Positions 17,658 to 26,919 of a stretch of 64,000 bases of DNA are shown piece by piece. The translations under genes and the position numbers were made by a program. Every line of letters starts with the position of its first letter. The stretch's first letter is position 1. The stretch is from Lysinibacillus cavernae (GTDB lineage: Bacteria; Bacillota; Bacilli; Bacillales_A; Planococcaceae). A model generated the notes under the pieces. That model was not told the origin of the DNA. It did not search any database and saw only the letters and a list, made by a program, of their open reading frames with translations. The stretch lies in contig NZ_WMEF01000007.1 of assembly GCF_009724685.1 (NCBI RefSeq), positions 62,001 to 126,000 on the forward strand. Reading direction: 5' to 3'.

Positions 17658-19175
17658 ATGAAGAACCTGCGAATTAAATTATTGCTATCTTTAATTGTTT
17701 TTACAGTCATACTTGTGGCTGTGATTTCATATGTAAACAGGCAAATACTAGTAGCAGATATAGAAAAGCAATCTGCTATGAATAGAGTTTTAATTGAAAA
17801 TCATATTCTCACAGATATGCAAATTGTAGATAATGCCCATTTTTATTTTGATAAAAATATTTCGGACAAAATGGAGCAGGAACTAATAAAATTAAAAAAA
17901 TATTATCGCGAAAACTCTACTATTGCTACATGGGATTTGCAGCAAATAAAAAATAACATAGGTATGGATATATACATAGTGGATCAGTCTAATACGGTTA
18001 TTTACACGACGTTTGAAGAAGATATTGGTTTGAATTTTTCACTTTGCTGCCAACGATTTTCTGCTTTGTTGGATGAACGACGTGCTAGTGGGGAAATTTT
18101 TACAGACGGAATCGATATTTCAACAACAACAGGTGAATACCGAAAATTTGGCTATTTAGCAACGCACGATAAGAAGTATCTTCTTGAACTAGGTATAGAC
18201 TTACTGGATGACCCAGTCTTTCAAACCTTCAATTTTGAGAAAACTGCAGAAAATTTAGTAGCTAAATACGACAATTTAGTAGAAGTGCAAACCATTAATG
18301 CAGGTGGAGTTTTTTTTGATGATTCTAAGTCGAATAAAATAACAGTCAAAGATCAGTCGAAACAATTTCAAAAGTATTTTAAGAAGGCAAGGGGAAAGAT
18401 GGAGCCAGTTGAGTATCAAAGGGCTTTTAAAAATGGTTATATAGAAACGAATCTTTTTTTACCTTATGAAGCGGAGAATATAAGAGGGGAGTCTTCGAAA
18501 AGGATTGTTTATGTGAAATATGGCAATTTCACAAAAATAGAGGCACTCAAAAAAAATACGAAACAGTTTTGGATTTTATTGTCCATAGCCATACTGATTT
18601 CCTTAATTATGCTGTTAGTTATTAATAAAATTCTATCTAAAACGATCCATCTAGCCACTTATGATGCGTTAACAGGCGTCTATAACCGTGCTACTTATAT
18701 TAGGAAGATTGAAAATTTATTAAGAAAACGAAAAACGAATGTGCCAGGTTTATTGTTAATTGATTTAGATAACTTTAAACAAGTGAATGATCAATTTGGG
18801 CATGTAGAAGGAGATTATATCCTTATTGAAACAGCCAGGATTTTAAAGCATGAAGTGATTAACAATGGTTTCGTCGTAAGATTTGGAGGAGATGAATTTG
18901 GCATTGTCTTGTACGATACAACAGAGCAACATATGCAGCAAGTTGCAGAGACGATATTAGCTCAAATAAGGACCGTTAAACATGAGGGACATGCTATTGA
19001 AAAATGGTCCGTATTATCTGTGAGCATGGGTGGTGCCATTTATAATCATGCTGAAGATACGGAAATGAGCTTATTTGACCGTGCTGATAAAGCGCTATAT
19101 CAATCCAAAAATGCTGGTAAAGATCAATACTCTAGTTATGCAGAGGTCGCTGCTGACGAAGACTATAGTATTTAA
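17658..19175 (+). CDS. Membrane-bound diguanylate cyclase (GGDEF)
   Basis: A 505-residue sensor enzyme that should make cyclic di-GMP. Membrane helices at about 8-26 and 304-326 bracket an extracellular sensing domain of about 275 residues, which resembles a double-Cache domain in length and layout and contains a Cys-Cys pair (FSLCCQRF). The cytoplasmic GGDEF domain has DALTGVYNR, LIDLDNFKQVND and an intact active-site GGDEF at 410-414. The product-inhibition site RxxD expected a few residues before GGDEF is absent (the stretch reads HEVINNGFVVRF), so the enzyme may lack feedback inhibition. It stands alone with its own terminator. The sensed signal is unknown. Confidence 0.88.
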   Translation: MKNLRIKLLLSLIVFTVILVAVISYVNRQILVADIEKQSAMNRVLIENHILTDMQIVDNAHFYFDKNISDKMEQELIKLKKYYRENSTIATWDLQQIKNNIGMDIYIVDQSNTVIYTTFEEDIGLNFSLCCQRFSALLDERRASGEIFTDGIDISTTTGEYRKFGYLATHDKKYLLELGIDLLDDPVFQTFNFEKTAENLVAKYDNLVEVQTINAGGVFFDDSKSNKITVKDQSKQFQKYFKKARGKMEPVEYQRAFKNGYIETNLFLPYEAENIRGESSKRIVYVKYGNFTKIEALKKNTKQFWILLSIAILISLIMLLVINKILSKTIHLATYDALTGVYNRATYIRKIENLLRKRKTNVPGLLLIDLDNFKQVNDQFGHVEGDYILIETARILKHEVINNGFVVRFGGDEFGIVLYDTTEQHMQQVAETILAQIRTVKHEGHAIEKWSVLSVSMGGAIYNHAEDTEMSLFDRADKALYQSKNAGKDQYSSYAEVAADEDYSI

Positions 19176-19236
19176 AAAAAACGCTCCGTTCTTTCGATAG
19201 CTGTATTAGCTATTCTCGTAGAAATGGAGCGTTTTC
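19176..19236. terminator. Bidirectional terminator between convergent genes
   Basis: AAAACGCTCC pairs with GGAGCGTTTT around a long loop with further internal pairing (ATAGCT/AGCTAT). A T run on the right and an A run on the left serve the diguanylate cyclase gene and, on the other strand, the MFS gene. Confidence 0.75.
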
Positions 19237-19285
19237 TTGATTCAGCAATTTTTTTGTACCGAAAGGGAAGAGTTGGCGTAACTGA

Positions 19286-20455
19286 TCATTTTGTTGTTGT
19301 TTTTGTTCTATAAAAGAAACAACTACACAAGACAAGAATGGCGATGACAGCAAACATCGCATTCATATAATGAGTCAATAGCCAACCACCTATTATTGGT
19401 CCAATAAAGCCCCCTAAATTTTTAAATTGCGCAGCTCCCAGATAAGTTGCTTTTTGAGTATCAGGCGCGATTTCATCAATCATGACATTCATCGTTGGGA
19501 ATGCAAAGATTTCGCCTATCGTGAAAATAATCATAGCGATAATGTAGAGCGTATAATTGTTGGAGAATCCGAACATAAAAAGACCAAGAGCAAAGAAAAA
19601 GACACCAACTAACAATGTTGAGGACGATGAAAATCGTTCTGACACGATACTAATTGGTAGTTGTAATAGTAAGACCACCGCTGCATTGAGAGAGATTAAT
19701 AAGGAATAAAGTTTTGTACCATCCTCAATTGTCAGTTCAATGATTTGTGGTAACGTAGAATCAAATTGAGAGTAGCCGATATTAATTAAAATGGCGCCAA
19801 AAATAAAGCTAAGCAACACACGATTTGTCAAAAGGATTGTGAAAGTGCTTAGCATCTTTGTTGGAGCAGCAGCTTTTGGTTGCTGCATTTGATATCGATT
19901 TAACACGAAAAATAAAAATACAGCGTAAATAATATACATAATGCCTGTCAGCATAAAAGGAATACTTGGGCTTGATAGCTGTGAGATATACACACCAATA
20001 ATCGGACCAATTACAGCTGCAATATTAATGGCAGTATAGCGTAGCGAAAATAATCTTTTTCGTTTATCAGCAGGTGTAAAATCAATCATTAATGCCTGTG
20101 TGGAAGGTTCAAAAAATGAACGACAAAGACCATTCAATGCATTGAATAGTACAAAGAGCCAAACAGCATGGACCGTTGCAAAGCCAAAGAACACAAGACT
20201 CCAAACGATAATCGTTAGTAGAATAACACTTTTTCTACCAAAACGATCTGTTAGATAACCTCCAAAAAATCCACCAACAGTGGAAATGAGTGGCGCAATA
20301 CCAATCGTCAACCCAATTTGTAAAGGGGAGGCTTCGATTTCATTATGTAAGTAAATAGCTAAAAAAGGCATTGCCATAAAGCTTGCAATCCGTGTGAAAA
20401 TGGTTCCACCTAAAATAATCCAAACTAATGGATGAAACAACTGTGACAATTTCAT
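19286..20455 (-). CDS. MFS transporter, drug:H+ antiporter-type
   Basis: A 389-residue, 12-helix carrier. The first loop carries the MFS signature GGYLTDRFGRKSVI, and helix 5 the antiporter-like segment RYTAINIAAVIGPIIGVYIS, placing it with the DHA1 drug-efflux group. An upstream in-frame ATG exists, but AGGAGG lies inside those extra codons, so MKLSQLFHP at 20455 is the start. The gene is monocistronic and convergent with the diguanylate cyclase gene. Substrate unknown; efflux of a toxic compound is the usual role. Confidence 0.82.
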   Translation of the reverse strand: MKLSQLFHPLVWIILGGTIFTRIASFMAMPFLAIYLHNEIEASPLQIGLTIGIAPLISTVGGFFGGYLTDRFGRKSVILLTIIVWSLVFFGFATVHAVWLFVLFNALNGLCRSFFEPSTQALMIDFTPADKRKRLFSLRYTAINIAAVIGPIIGVYISQLSSPSIPFMLTGIMYIIYAVFLFFVLNRYQMQQPKAAAPTKMLSTFTILLTNRVLLSFIFGAILINIGYSQFDSTLPQIIELTIEDGTKLYSLLISLNAAVVLLLQLPISIVSERFSSSSTLLVGVFFFALGLFMFGFSNNYTLYIIAMIIFTIGEIFAFPTMNVMIDEIAPDTQKATYLGAAQFKNLGGFIGPIIGGWLLTHYMNAMFAVIAILVLCSCFFYRTKTTTK

Positions 20456-20829
20456 ATAAAGTCCTCCTCTCAACATTTAGAATGTTTCGAGTTTAACGGA
20501 TTGTTAAGCAACTGTAAATAGTCAAAATCATCTTGAAGGAGCAGTTGGGGTCATTTTTAGTTGAGAACAGAGCATAAAAGGGCGAGAATCTTTATGTTTC
20601 CAATGATAATGAACGCAAGGAATCAACATTTGATCACCTAGTTCAACTATTGGATGAGAAGAGAGAGAAATGATCACTTTGCACCGTCAATTAAGTGGAG
20701 AAGTCAGTAATCATCACCTTTCATACATGACGCAAAAAAATCTAATAATCTTCTAAAGACAAAAAAGAATGACCCCGACGAAAGGTCATTCTTTTTTCAT
20801 ACACAATGCTTTACGTACAAAACGTAAAA
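20456..20829. other. Intergenic region with the ytzE terminator
   Basis: This stretch holds a perfect 14-bp hairpin at 20761-20797 (AAAAAAGAATGACC / GGTCATTCTTTTTT). It is a bidirectional terminator that ends ytzE on the minus strand. The remaining 250 bp (20510-20760) shows no reading frame or repeat I can support; it includes AAGGAGCAG near 20536 without a matching start. Confidence 0.6.
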
Positions 20830-21051
20830 CTAAGACGTCATTTTTACTTTTTTCTTCGTCGTTGTCCATTTGCCTCGACTTGGACTCATCACCAAATCGT
20901 TAAAGGCTAACACGTTCAAATCTCTTTGAACGGTGCGAGGAGTGATACTAAACTCTTCGACTAAATCCTGTGTAGACACGGTTCCTTTGTCTAAAATAAA
21001 CATGTACACGTCTTTAATACGATTAAGCATTCGATCAGTAGTTGGTTTCAT
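20830..21051 (-). CDS. ytzE: Small DeoR-type helix-turn-helix protein
   Basis: A 73-residue protein consisting almost only of a DeoR-type winged helix-turn-helix: IKDVYMFILDKGTVSTQDLVEEF, then the recognition helix TPRTVQRDLNVLAFNDLV and a basic tail TTKKKVK. The sugar-phosphate sensing domain of full DeoR regulators is missing. B. subtilis YtzE has the same architecture in the same region. A GTG further upstream overlaps the Shine-Dalgarno AAGGAG, so the ATG at 21051 (MKPTTDR) is preferred. Its targets are unknown; binding as a dimer to a nearby promoter is possible, and it has its own strong terminator. Confidence 0.8.
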   Translation of the reverse strand: MKPTTDRMLNRIKDVYMFILDKGTVSTQDLVEEFSITPRTVQRDLNVLAFNDLVMSPSRGKWTTTKKKVKMTS

Positions 21052-21408
21052 TAAATGAACCACTCCTTCATCTTAATTCACTTGGCAAAGACTAGCGGAC
21101 GACAATATGTGCGGAGTGCACTTAGGCTAATAAGTAGCTGCCTTAGACATCCCCTTTTCTATTTTTATAGTCAGAACAATTATTCTGATAACTTTATTAT
21201 ATAGAAAAATTACTTGTTTTTCTAGTGAATGCAAGAGAAATTTACATTTGAAATATAAAATTCATACTGTATTTTGTGGGAATAAGTGAAAAACATGCTA
21301 TATGTGGTAGTGTCAGTAGAAGTTACTGAAAATAGTTGTCAGAAAGATGATTGTCATATATGTTGTAAGGTGTAGAATAATGTTAATACTTTGAAGGAGG
21401 TACATGGT
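21052..21408. other. Divergent ytzE / pepV intergenic region
   Basis: About 360 bp of AT-rich DNA between divergent genes. It contains the inverted repeat TCAGAACAATTATTCTGA at 21171-21188 (6-bp arms), a plausible operator near the ytzE promoter, and the AAGGAGG that fixes the pepV start. No reading frame is supported. Confidence 0.4.
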
Positions 21409-22815
21409 ATGGATTGGTTACAAGCTGCAAAAGAAAGGCAAGATGAATTAATACAAGAGTTACAGGAGCTTGTGCAAATTAATAGTGTGCTCGATGAGGA
21501 TACAATAACTACTGACGTACCTTTTGGAGATGGTCCACTTAAAGCTCTTGAATGGTTACTAGCAAAAGGTCAGAATGAAGGTTTACAAACGAAAAATGTT
21601 GATAACTATGCTGGACATATTGAAATGGGTACTGGTGAAGAATTATTAGGTATTTTATGTCATGTTGATGTTGTCCCTATTGGAGATGAAGCTGATTGGA
21701 CATATCCTCCATTCAGCGGCACTGTAGCAGATGGTAAGTTATACGCACGTGGTGCGATTGACGATAAAGGTCCTACTATTGCGGCATGGATGGCCATGAA
21801 ACTTGTGAAAGATGCTGGGATTCCATTAGAAAAAAGAGTACGAATGATTATTGGTACAGACGAAGAAACAGGATTCCGCTGTGTCGACCACTATTTTGAA
21901 CAGGAGGAAATGCCAACATTTGGATTTGCACCAGATGCGGATTTCCCGCTCATCAATGCTGAAAAAGGCATTGCAGAGCTTGTGTTCTCTCAAAATAAAA
22001 TGGGTGATGCAACGAAAGAACAACTACTACTATTAAATGCAGGAAAGCGCCCAAATATGGTACCTGATTTTGCTAAAGCAACGGTTCAGCATGTCTCAGC
22101 GCAATTCGAACAGAATTTTCAAACATTTTTAAGTAAAAATCAGCTAGAAGGCTCTTTATTAATGGAGGGCTCTCACTATATAATAACTATCAAAGGTAAA
22201 GCAGCACATGCAATGGAACCAGAAAAAGGTGTCAATGCAGCTGTTTATCTTGCAGCATTTTTACAACAAGAGTTGACGACTGAGGCAAGTAAACAATTTG
22301 TCGACTTTATTGCAGATGTTTTTTATCAGGATCATTATGGTTATCAGCTTGATTTACACTTTGAGGATGCGATGTCAGGTAAAACAACATTAAATCCAGG
22401 TATTGTAAGCTATGATGTCAATAAAGGTGGCAGTTTGGTGATTAGTATGCGCTACTCTGTGTCCTATCCATTTGATGAAAAAATAACGGCGGCACAACGC
22501 CTAACTGTAGAAAAAGGGTTTTCTTTAGACATTCAAGACGACTCTAAACCTCACTATGTTAGTGAAGATGATCCATTCATCCAGACGTTAGCAGCTATCT
22601 ATAGACGTCAAACGGGTGATAAAGAAACACCTCTATTATCAACAGGTGGTGGAACATACGCACGTGTGATGAAAAAAGGCGTGGCATTTGGCATGCTATT
22701 CCCTGGGGAGCCAGATGTAGCGCATCGTGCAGATGAGTTTGTTGTGGTAGAAAACCTTGTTAAAGCAGCGGCAATTTATGCTGAAGCAATTGTTGAACTT
22801 GCAGGAAAAAAATAA
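21409..22815 (+). CDS. pepV: Dipeptidase PepV (M20 family)
   Basis: A 468-residue zinc dipeptidase that releases amino acids from dipeptides in the cytoplasm. The metal-site residues are all present: His in LCHVDVVP, the bridging Asp in RGAIDDKGP, the catalytic Glu in TDEETGF, Asp in APDADFP, and a C-terminal His in PDVAHRADEF. The lid domain (about 180-380) carries KGKAAHAMEPEKGVNAA. The frame is open 18 bp upstream from a TTG, but AAGGAGG lies there, so the ATG at 21409 (MDWLQAAKER) is the start. It is followed by dat with a 27-bp gap, forming an operon. B. subtilis calls the orthologue ytjP. Confidence 0.92.
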   Translation: MDWLQAAKERQDELIQELQELVQINSVLDEDTITTDVPFGDGPLKALEWLLAKGQNEGLQTKNVDNYAGHIEMGTGEELLGILCHVDVVPIGDEADWTYPPFSGTVADGKLYARGAIDDKGPTIAAWMAMKLVKDAGIPLEKRVRMIIGTDEETGFRCVDHYFEQEEMPTFGFAPDADFPLINAEKGIAELVFSQNKMGDATKEQLLLLNAGKRPNMVPDFAKATVQHVSAQFEQNFQTFLSKNQLEGSLLMEGSHYIITIKGKAAHAMEPEKGVNAAVYLAAFLQQELTTEASKQFVDFIADVFYQDHYGYQLDLHFEDAMSGKTTLNPGIVSYDVNKGGSLVISMRYSVSYPFDEKITAAQRLTVEKGFSLDIQDDSKPHYVSEDDPFIQTLAAIYRRQTGDKETPLLSTGGGTYARVMKKGVAFGMLFPGEPDVAHRADEFVVVENLVKAAAIYAEAIVELAGKK

Positions 22816-22842
22816 CTCAAAGACGAAAAGGATGAACAAAAC

Positions 22843-23697
22843 ATGGCATATTCATTATGGAATGATCAAATTGTTGAAGAAGGATCGATTGCGGTATCAC
22901 CAGAAGACAGAGGCTATCAGTTTGGTGACGGCATTTATGAAGTAATCAAAGTTTATAACGGAAATATGTTTACAGCACAAGAACATATTGATCGTTTCTA
23001 TGCGAGCGCCGAAAAAATTCGTCTTGTTATTCCTTATACAAAAGACGTTTTACACAAATTATTGCATGAACTAATTGAAAAAAATAATCTAGATACAGGA
23101 CATGTTTATTTCCAAATCACACGTGGTACAAATTCGCGTAATCACGTTTTCCCAGATGCGAGCATTCCAGCTGTTTTAACTGGTAACGTAAAAACGGGTG
23201 AACGAGCATATGAAAACTTTGAAAAAGGGGTAAAAGCTACTTTTGTAGAGGATATTCGTTGGTTACGTTGTGATATTAAATCTTTAAACTTACTTGGAGC
23301 AGTATTAGCAAAACAAGAGGCTGCTGAAAAAGGTTGCTATGAAGCAATTTTACATCGTGGGGATATCGTTACAGAATGCTCATCAGCAAATGTGTATGGT
23401 ATTAAAGACGGTAAGCTTTATACACATCCAGCTAATAACTTCATTCTAAACGGTATTACACGCCAAGTGATTTTAAAATGTGCAGAGGAAATTAAATTAC
23501 CTGTTACTGAAGAACCGATGACAAAGGCTGATTTATTAACAATGGATGAAATAATTGTTTCATCAGTATCTTCTGAAGTTACGCCTGTTATTGATGTTGA
23601 TGGTAACCAAATCGGTGCTGGTGTTCCAGGTGAATGGACACGTAAATTGCAACAGGCTTTCGAAGCAAAACTACCACTTTCTTTGAATACAAAATAA
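22843..23697 (+). CDS. dat: D-amino-acid aminotransferase
   Basis: A 284-residue PLP enzyme of fold type IV that interconverts D-alanine and D-glutamate with their keto acids, supplying D-amino acids for the cell wall. The PLP lysine is Lys146 (RCDIKSLNLLG), the phosphate-side Glu is Glu178 (ITECSSANVYG), and the start MAYSLWNDQIVEEGSI and QFGDGIYEVIKVYNG are classic. The sequence closely resembles the Lysinibacillus sphaericus enzyme I remember, with scattered substitutions. It lies 27 bp behind pepV, linking dipeptide breakdown to D-amino-acid formation. In this organism D-glutamate, and perhaps D-aspartate for the D-Asp ligase at 27.9 kb, are the likely products. Confidence 0.95.
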   Translation: MAYSLWNDQIVEEGSIAVSPEDRGYQFGDGIYEVIKVYNGNMFTAQEHIDRFYASAEKIRLVIPYTKDVLHKLLHELIEKNNLDTGHVYFQITRGTNSRNHVFPDASIPAVLTGNVKTGERAYENFEKGVKATFVEDIRWLRCDIKSLNLLGAVLAKQEAAEKGCYEAILHRGDIVTECSSANVYGIKDGKLYTHPANNFILNGITRQVILKCAEEIKLPVTEEPMTKADLLTMDEIIVSSVSSEVTPVIDVDGNQIGAGVPGEWTRKLQQAFEAKLPLSLNTK

Positions 23698-23710
23698 ATG
23701 AAACGCTTAT

Positions 23711-23743
23711 GGGGGACTATCGATTTGGGTAGTCCTCTTTTTT
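23711..23743 (+). terminator. Rho-independent terminator of pepV-dat
   Basis: GGGGACTATC and GGGTAGTCCTC form a stem around a 5-base loop, followed by TTTTTT. Confidence 0.8.
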
Positions 23744-23889
23744 ATGGATGTAATGTTGGGTGTGGTCATGTAAAATAAAAAGGATAGAAAAGAATAATTT
23801 TACAGATTGAAATTTGTAGAACAAATGTCGATGTAATGTATACAATTGCCTCTTTGCTACTAAAGCAATCGTAATCAATGACGCATCGG

Positions 23890-24150
23890 TGTAATGGTGT
23901 TCAGAAATTTTAGAGTTGACGGGTAGAAGTTAAACTAAAACCGTTATGTCTTGTGACAACGGTTAACTGACCTGCTTCTTGCAGGCATCTCTTAAAATAT
24001 GGCCCCCACTGGAGGCTTTGGGGCAACATACACTGCCATAAGAGTGGCACATTTAATGGTGTTCCCCTATTTCAGCAGACGTTTGAACACCCATTGCCCC
24101 CTATTTAGAGGAGGGTGTCATCTGTACATGGCACTTCGCTGTCGGTACAA
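23890..24150 (+). ncRNA. Candidate structured RNA or long 5' leader of the ytlQ-like gene
   Basis: The region is unusually rich in short helices for intergenic DNA here. AACCGTT/AACGGTT lies at 23939-23964. CCTGC/GCAGG follows. Then come GGCCCC/GGGGC and GCCA/TGGC. The decamer AATGGTGTTC occurs twice (23893-23902, 24055-24064), and both copies can pair with GAACACCCATT at 24085-24095, so two alternative folds exclude each other, a riboswitch-like design. No clear terminator follows; the next gene starts at 24221. I do not recognise it as 6S, SRP, RNase P, tmRNA or a named riboswitch. It may be a leader, a small RNA or chance. Confidence 0.35.
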
Positions 24151-24220
24151 ACAAACATTTGCTGAATCAAGATAAAAAGAGAATTAAAGATATGGTAAGT
24201 AAGAATGGAGTGACCGTTAC

Positions 24221-25225
24221 ATGGCACAATTGGTGAAAATACAAGATTATATTTCACGCTATCAAATTGATTTAGCGAGATATCCAACACAATTTGTGCG
24301 CTTAAAGAAAAGCCAATGGGAGCGTATTAAGCGTCAGTGGGAATTAGGAGAGGATATTAGCGAGTGGCAACATGTCGACAATGAGGCAGAAACGGATGCT
24401 TTAGAGGAAAAAGAAAGGTTTTCCTTATTAAAAAAAATCTTTGCTGGCCGTCAAAAGGAAACAACAGAGAATGTTGAACAAATAGAAATATCAAATGAGC
24501 TTGTAAGTGATGAGGATACAATTCCAGAAGAAGAAACGACGCTCACATTTGAGCCTAAAATTGTCTATGCACCACAATCCATCCATGAGTTGAAACGAAT
24601 GTTTATTGATCAATTTTTCCATTTTCAAATGAAATGGGCTAGTTCAACATTACGTGAAAAATCATATGTAGATCCTCGCTTCATGCGTGATTCTTTACTA
24701 CGGACGTTATTGCAATCGTTACCAGATAATTACTTGTTGTTTTATTATCCGATTTTACAAATAAGAAAAGCCCCTATTGAACTTGATGTAGTGCTAATGT
24801 CACCAACGGAATGTATTTGCATTACGGTTTTAGAATCTGAAAATCAAGCTGTCTATGTAGGTGGCAGTGATCGCTTCTGGATCAAAAAAGTGGGAACAAA
24901 AGACACAAAAGTTCTAAATCCAACGATTAATTTAGGTCGGATGGAATCGGTGCTCTCTCAATTATTTAAACAAGAGAATATTGATATGCCTATCAGTAAG
25001 GTTATACTAACTCGGAATGGTTATTTTGATTATCCAGGTTCACCATTTGGGGTTCGCTTTGTTGATCGCCGAAATTACCACGAATGGATAGAGCATTTAA
25101 GAAAAGTCTCCTCGCCTATGAAGCATATGCAAATACGAGCTGCTGAAACCATTTTAAATACTGTCCAAACGACCTCCTTTAATCGAGATATTTGGCAGCA
25201 AGCATCACCACCAACAGAGGGTTGA
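24221..25225 (+). CDS. Conserved protein with nuclease-like (NERD-type) core, YtlQ-like
   Basis: A 334-residue protein I cannot assign firmly. The N-terminal third contains an acidic, charged linker (about 50-110). The C-terminal two thirds resembles NERD-type restriction-fold domains: LPDNYLLFYYPILQIRKAPIELDVVLMSPTECICITVLE reads as the ELDVVL...E pattern of such nucleases, followed by NPTINLGRMESVLSQLF. By position (before the lipid kinase and trmB) it corresponds to B. subtilis ytlQ. It overlaps or nearly touches the next gene (3-bp gap), so they are co-transcribed. No signal peptide. Nuclease activity is inference only. Confidence 0.6.
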   Translation: MAQLVKIQDYISRYQIDLARYPTQFVRLKKSQWERIKRQWELGEDISEWQHVDNEAETDALEEKERFSLLKKIFAGRQKETTENVEQIEISNELVSDEDTIPEEETTLTFEPKIVYAPQSIHELKRMFIDQFFHFQMKWASSTLREKSYVDPRFMRDSLLRTLLQSLPDNYLLFYYPILQIRKAPIELDVVLMSPTECICITVLESENQAVYVGGSDRFWIKKVGTKDTKVLNPTINLGRMESVLSQLFKQENIDMPISKVILTRNGYFDYPGSPFGVRFVDRRNYHEWIEHLRKVSSPMKHMQIRAAETILNTVQTTSFNRDIWQQASPPTEG

Positions 25226-25228
25226 TCT

Positions 25229-26161
25229 ATGCAGGTTTTATTTATTGTTAATGAAGCCGCAGGAAATGGCAAAGGGAAGAAGGTTTGGCTTCAGCTTCAA
25301 CAGCAGCTAACAATTACCTATCAAGTAGCTTTTACAGAGTATGAAGGGCATGGACAGGAAATAGCCAAACAATGGGCACAACAACAGCAAGATAACATGT
25401 TACTTGTAGTTGTTGGGGGGGATGGCACAATCCATGAGGTGGTTAGTGGTATTGTACATAATGAATTCGTAATAATCGGTGTCGTTCGTGCTGGCTCTGG
25501 TAATGATTTTGCGCGCTTTTTCCCAACATTTCAACATGCTAGGCAAATAGAGGACTATGTAAGAACCACCATGGCAAATGTAAAGATGGATGCAGGGATT
25601 ATTCAGCTTGGTGATATGCGTAAGGAAATATTTGTGAATAATGCGGGTGTAGGCTTCGATGCCTTTGTAACAAATTTAATCAATACATCTCGTCTCAAGT
25701 TTTACCTCAATAAAATAGGGCTAGGTAAACTGTCGTATGCTATCGCTGTCATTAGAGGATTATTTCGCTTTAAACTTTTTGACGTAACGATACGCTCTGG
25801 TGAACAAGAATGGAAATTCCAGCAGACTTGGTTTGTGGCAATGAGTAATCAGCCTTATTTTGGAGGCGGTATGAAAATATCACCTGCTGCGAAAGCAGAT
25901 GATGGACAAGTGGATATAACGATCTTGCATGGAATTTCACGTATAAAATTATTACTTGTTTTTGTCACTGTTTTTTTTGAAAAGCATACAAAATTTAAGG
26001 AAATTACTTTTTTACAAGGACAACACTTTGATATTATTGTTGGAGCTCATCAAGTTGATTGTCATACGGATGGCAATTATATTGGCGTTGTTAATCAAGA
26101 GACCAATATTCACTGTACTGTACAGCAAAATGCATGGAGAGTTATTGCTAGAGATTCCTAA
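25229..26161 (+). CDS. ytlR: Diacylglycerol-kinase-family lipid kinase (YtlR-like)
   Basis: A 310-residue cytosolic kinase of the DAGK/YegS/sphingosine-kinase family. The nucleotide-binding motif VVVGGDGTIHEVVSG and the following VRAGSGNDFARFF are diagnostic. The C-terminal beta domain has FGGGMKISPAAKADDGQVDI, also conserved. It phosphorylates a lipid such as diacylglycerol; the exact substrate is not deducible, since several paralogs exist in Bacilli. It begins 3 bp after the ytlQ-like gene. In B. subtilis ytmP lies between it and trmB; here there is none, only a 96-bp gap. Confidence 0.82.
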   Translation: MQVLFIVNEAAGNGKGKKVWLQLQQQLTITYQVAFTEYEGHGQEIAKQWAQQQQDNMLLVVVGGDGTIHEVVSGIVHNEFVIIGVVRAGSGNDFARFFPTFQHARQIEDYVRTTMANVKMDAGIIQLGDMRKEIFVNNAGVGFDAFVTNLINTSRLKFYLNKIGLGKLSYAIAVIRGLFRFKLFDVTIRSGEQEWKFQQTWFVAMSNQPYFGGGMKISPAAKADDGQVDITILHGISRIKLLLVFVTVFFEKHTKFKEITFLQGQHFDIIVGAHQVDCHTDGNYIGVVNQETNIHCTVQQNAWRVIARDS

Positions 26162-26257
26162 AAATATCATTGTGCAATAATTTCATGCGAATTGAAAGGG
26201 AATACGTTATACTATAAAAAAATCAATAATTTCACAAGAAAGAAATGAGGAACAACA

Positions 26258-26908
26258 TTGAGATTAAGAAATAAGCCTTGGGCAGAGGAAATGATTACAG
26301 ATCACCCAGAGGTGATTATTCCAAATCCTGAAGACTTTAAAGGAAACTGGCAGGCCATTTTTGGAAATGATCAACCTATCCATATTGAAGTAGGTTCTGG
26401 AAAAGGGCAATTTGTTACAGGAATGGCTTTGCAAAATCCAACTACCAACTATATTGGCATTGAGCTTTATGATAGTGTGATTGTTTGTGCATTGGAAAAA
26501 GTTCTTGAGGCGAAATCTCCAGCGAATTTACGCTTACTTAAAGTAAATGGCGCAGATTTATATAAATTCTTTGATAAAAATGATGTATCACGTGTATACC
26601 TGAATTTCTCAGATCCTTGGCCAAAAACACGTCATGCCAAAAGACGTTTAATGCATGAGGATTTTTTGAAATTATATGAGTCGATTTTGGTGGATAATGG
26701 GGAAGTCCATTTTAAAACGGATAACCGTGGACTGTTCGAATACTCATTAATCAGTATGTCTGAATATGGTATGTTACTAAAGTATGTATCTCTCGACCTA
26801 CATGCAAATATGCCAGAGGATAATGTAATGACTGAATATGAGGAAAAGTTTTCTGCGAAGGGGCAGCCGATTTATCGATTAGAATCACAATTTATCACTA
26901 AATTGTAG
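26258..26908 (+). CDS. trmB: tRNA (guanine-N7)-methyltransferase
   Basis: A 216-residue S-adenosylmethionine enzyme that methylates guanine 46 of tRNA. The start is a TTG ([13 protein letters not shown], the canonical TrmB beginning) preceded by GAGGA. The SAM-binding loop is [17 protein letters not shown], the acid pair follows in YIGIELYD, and [18 protein letters not shown] is the TrmB signature. The C-terminal [15 protein letters not shown] is also typical. The next gene, ytnP, starts 12 bp later, so they share an operon as in B. subtilis. Confidence 0.93.
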   Translation: MRLRNKPWAEEMITDHPEVIIPNPEDFKGNWQAIFGNDQPIHIEVGSGKGQFVTGMALQNPTTNYIGIELYDSVIVCALEKVLEAKSPANLRLLKVNGADLYKFFDKNDVSRVYLNFSDPWPKTRHAKRRLMHEDFLKLYESILVDNGEVHFKTDNRGLFEYSLISMSEYGMLLKYVSLDLHANMPEDNVMTEYEEKFSAKGQPIYRLESQFITKL

Positions 26909-26919
26909 GGGGAGTATGG

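Noticed and set aside
23890-24150. 6S, SRP, RNase P or tmRNA gene
   Set aside because: None of the conserved motifs I know for these RNAs is present, so it is only listed as a candidate structured region.
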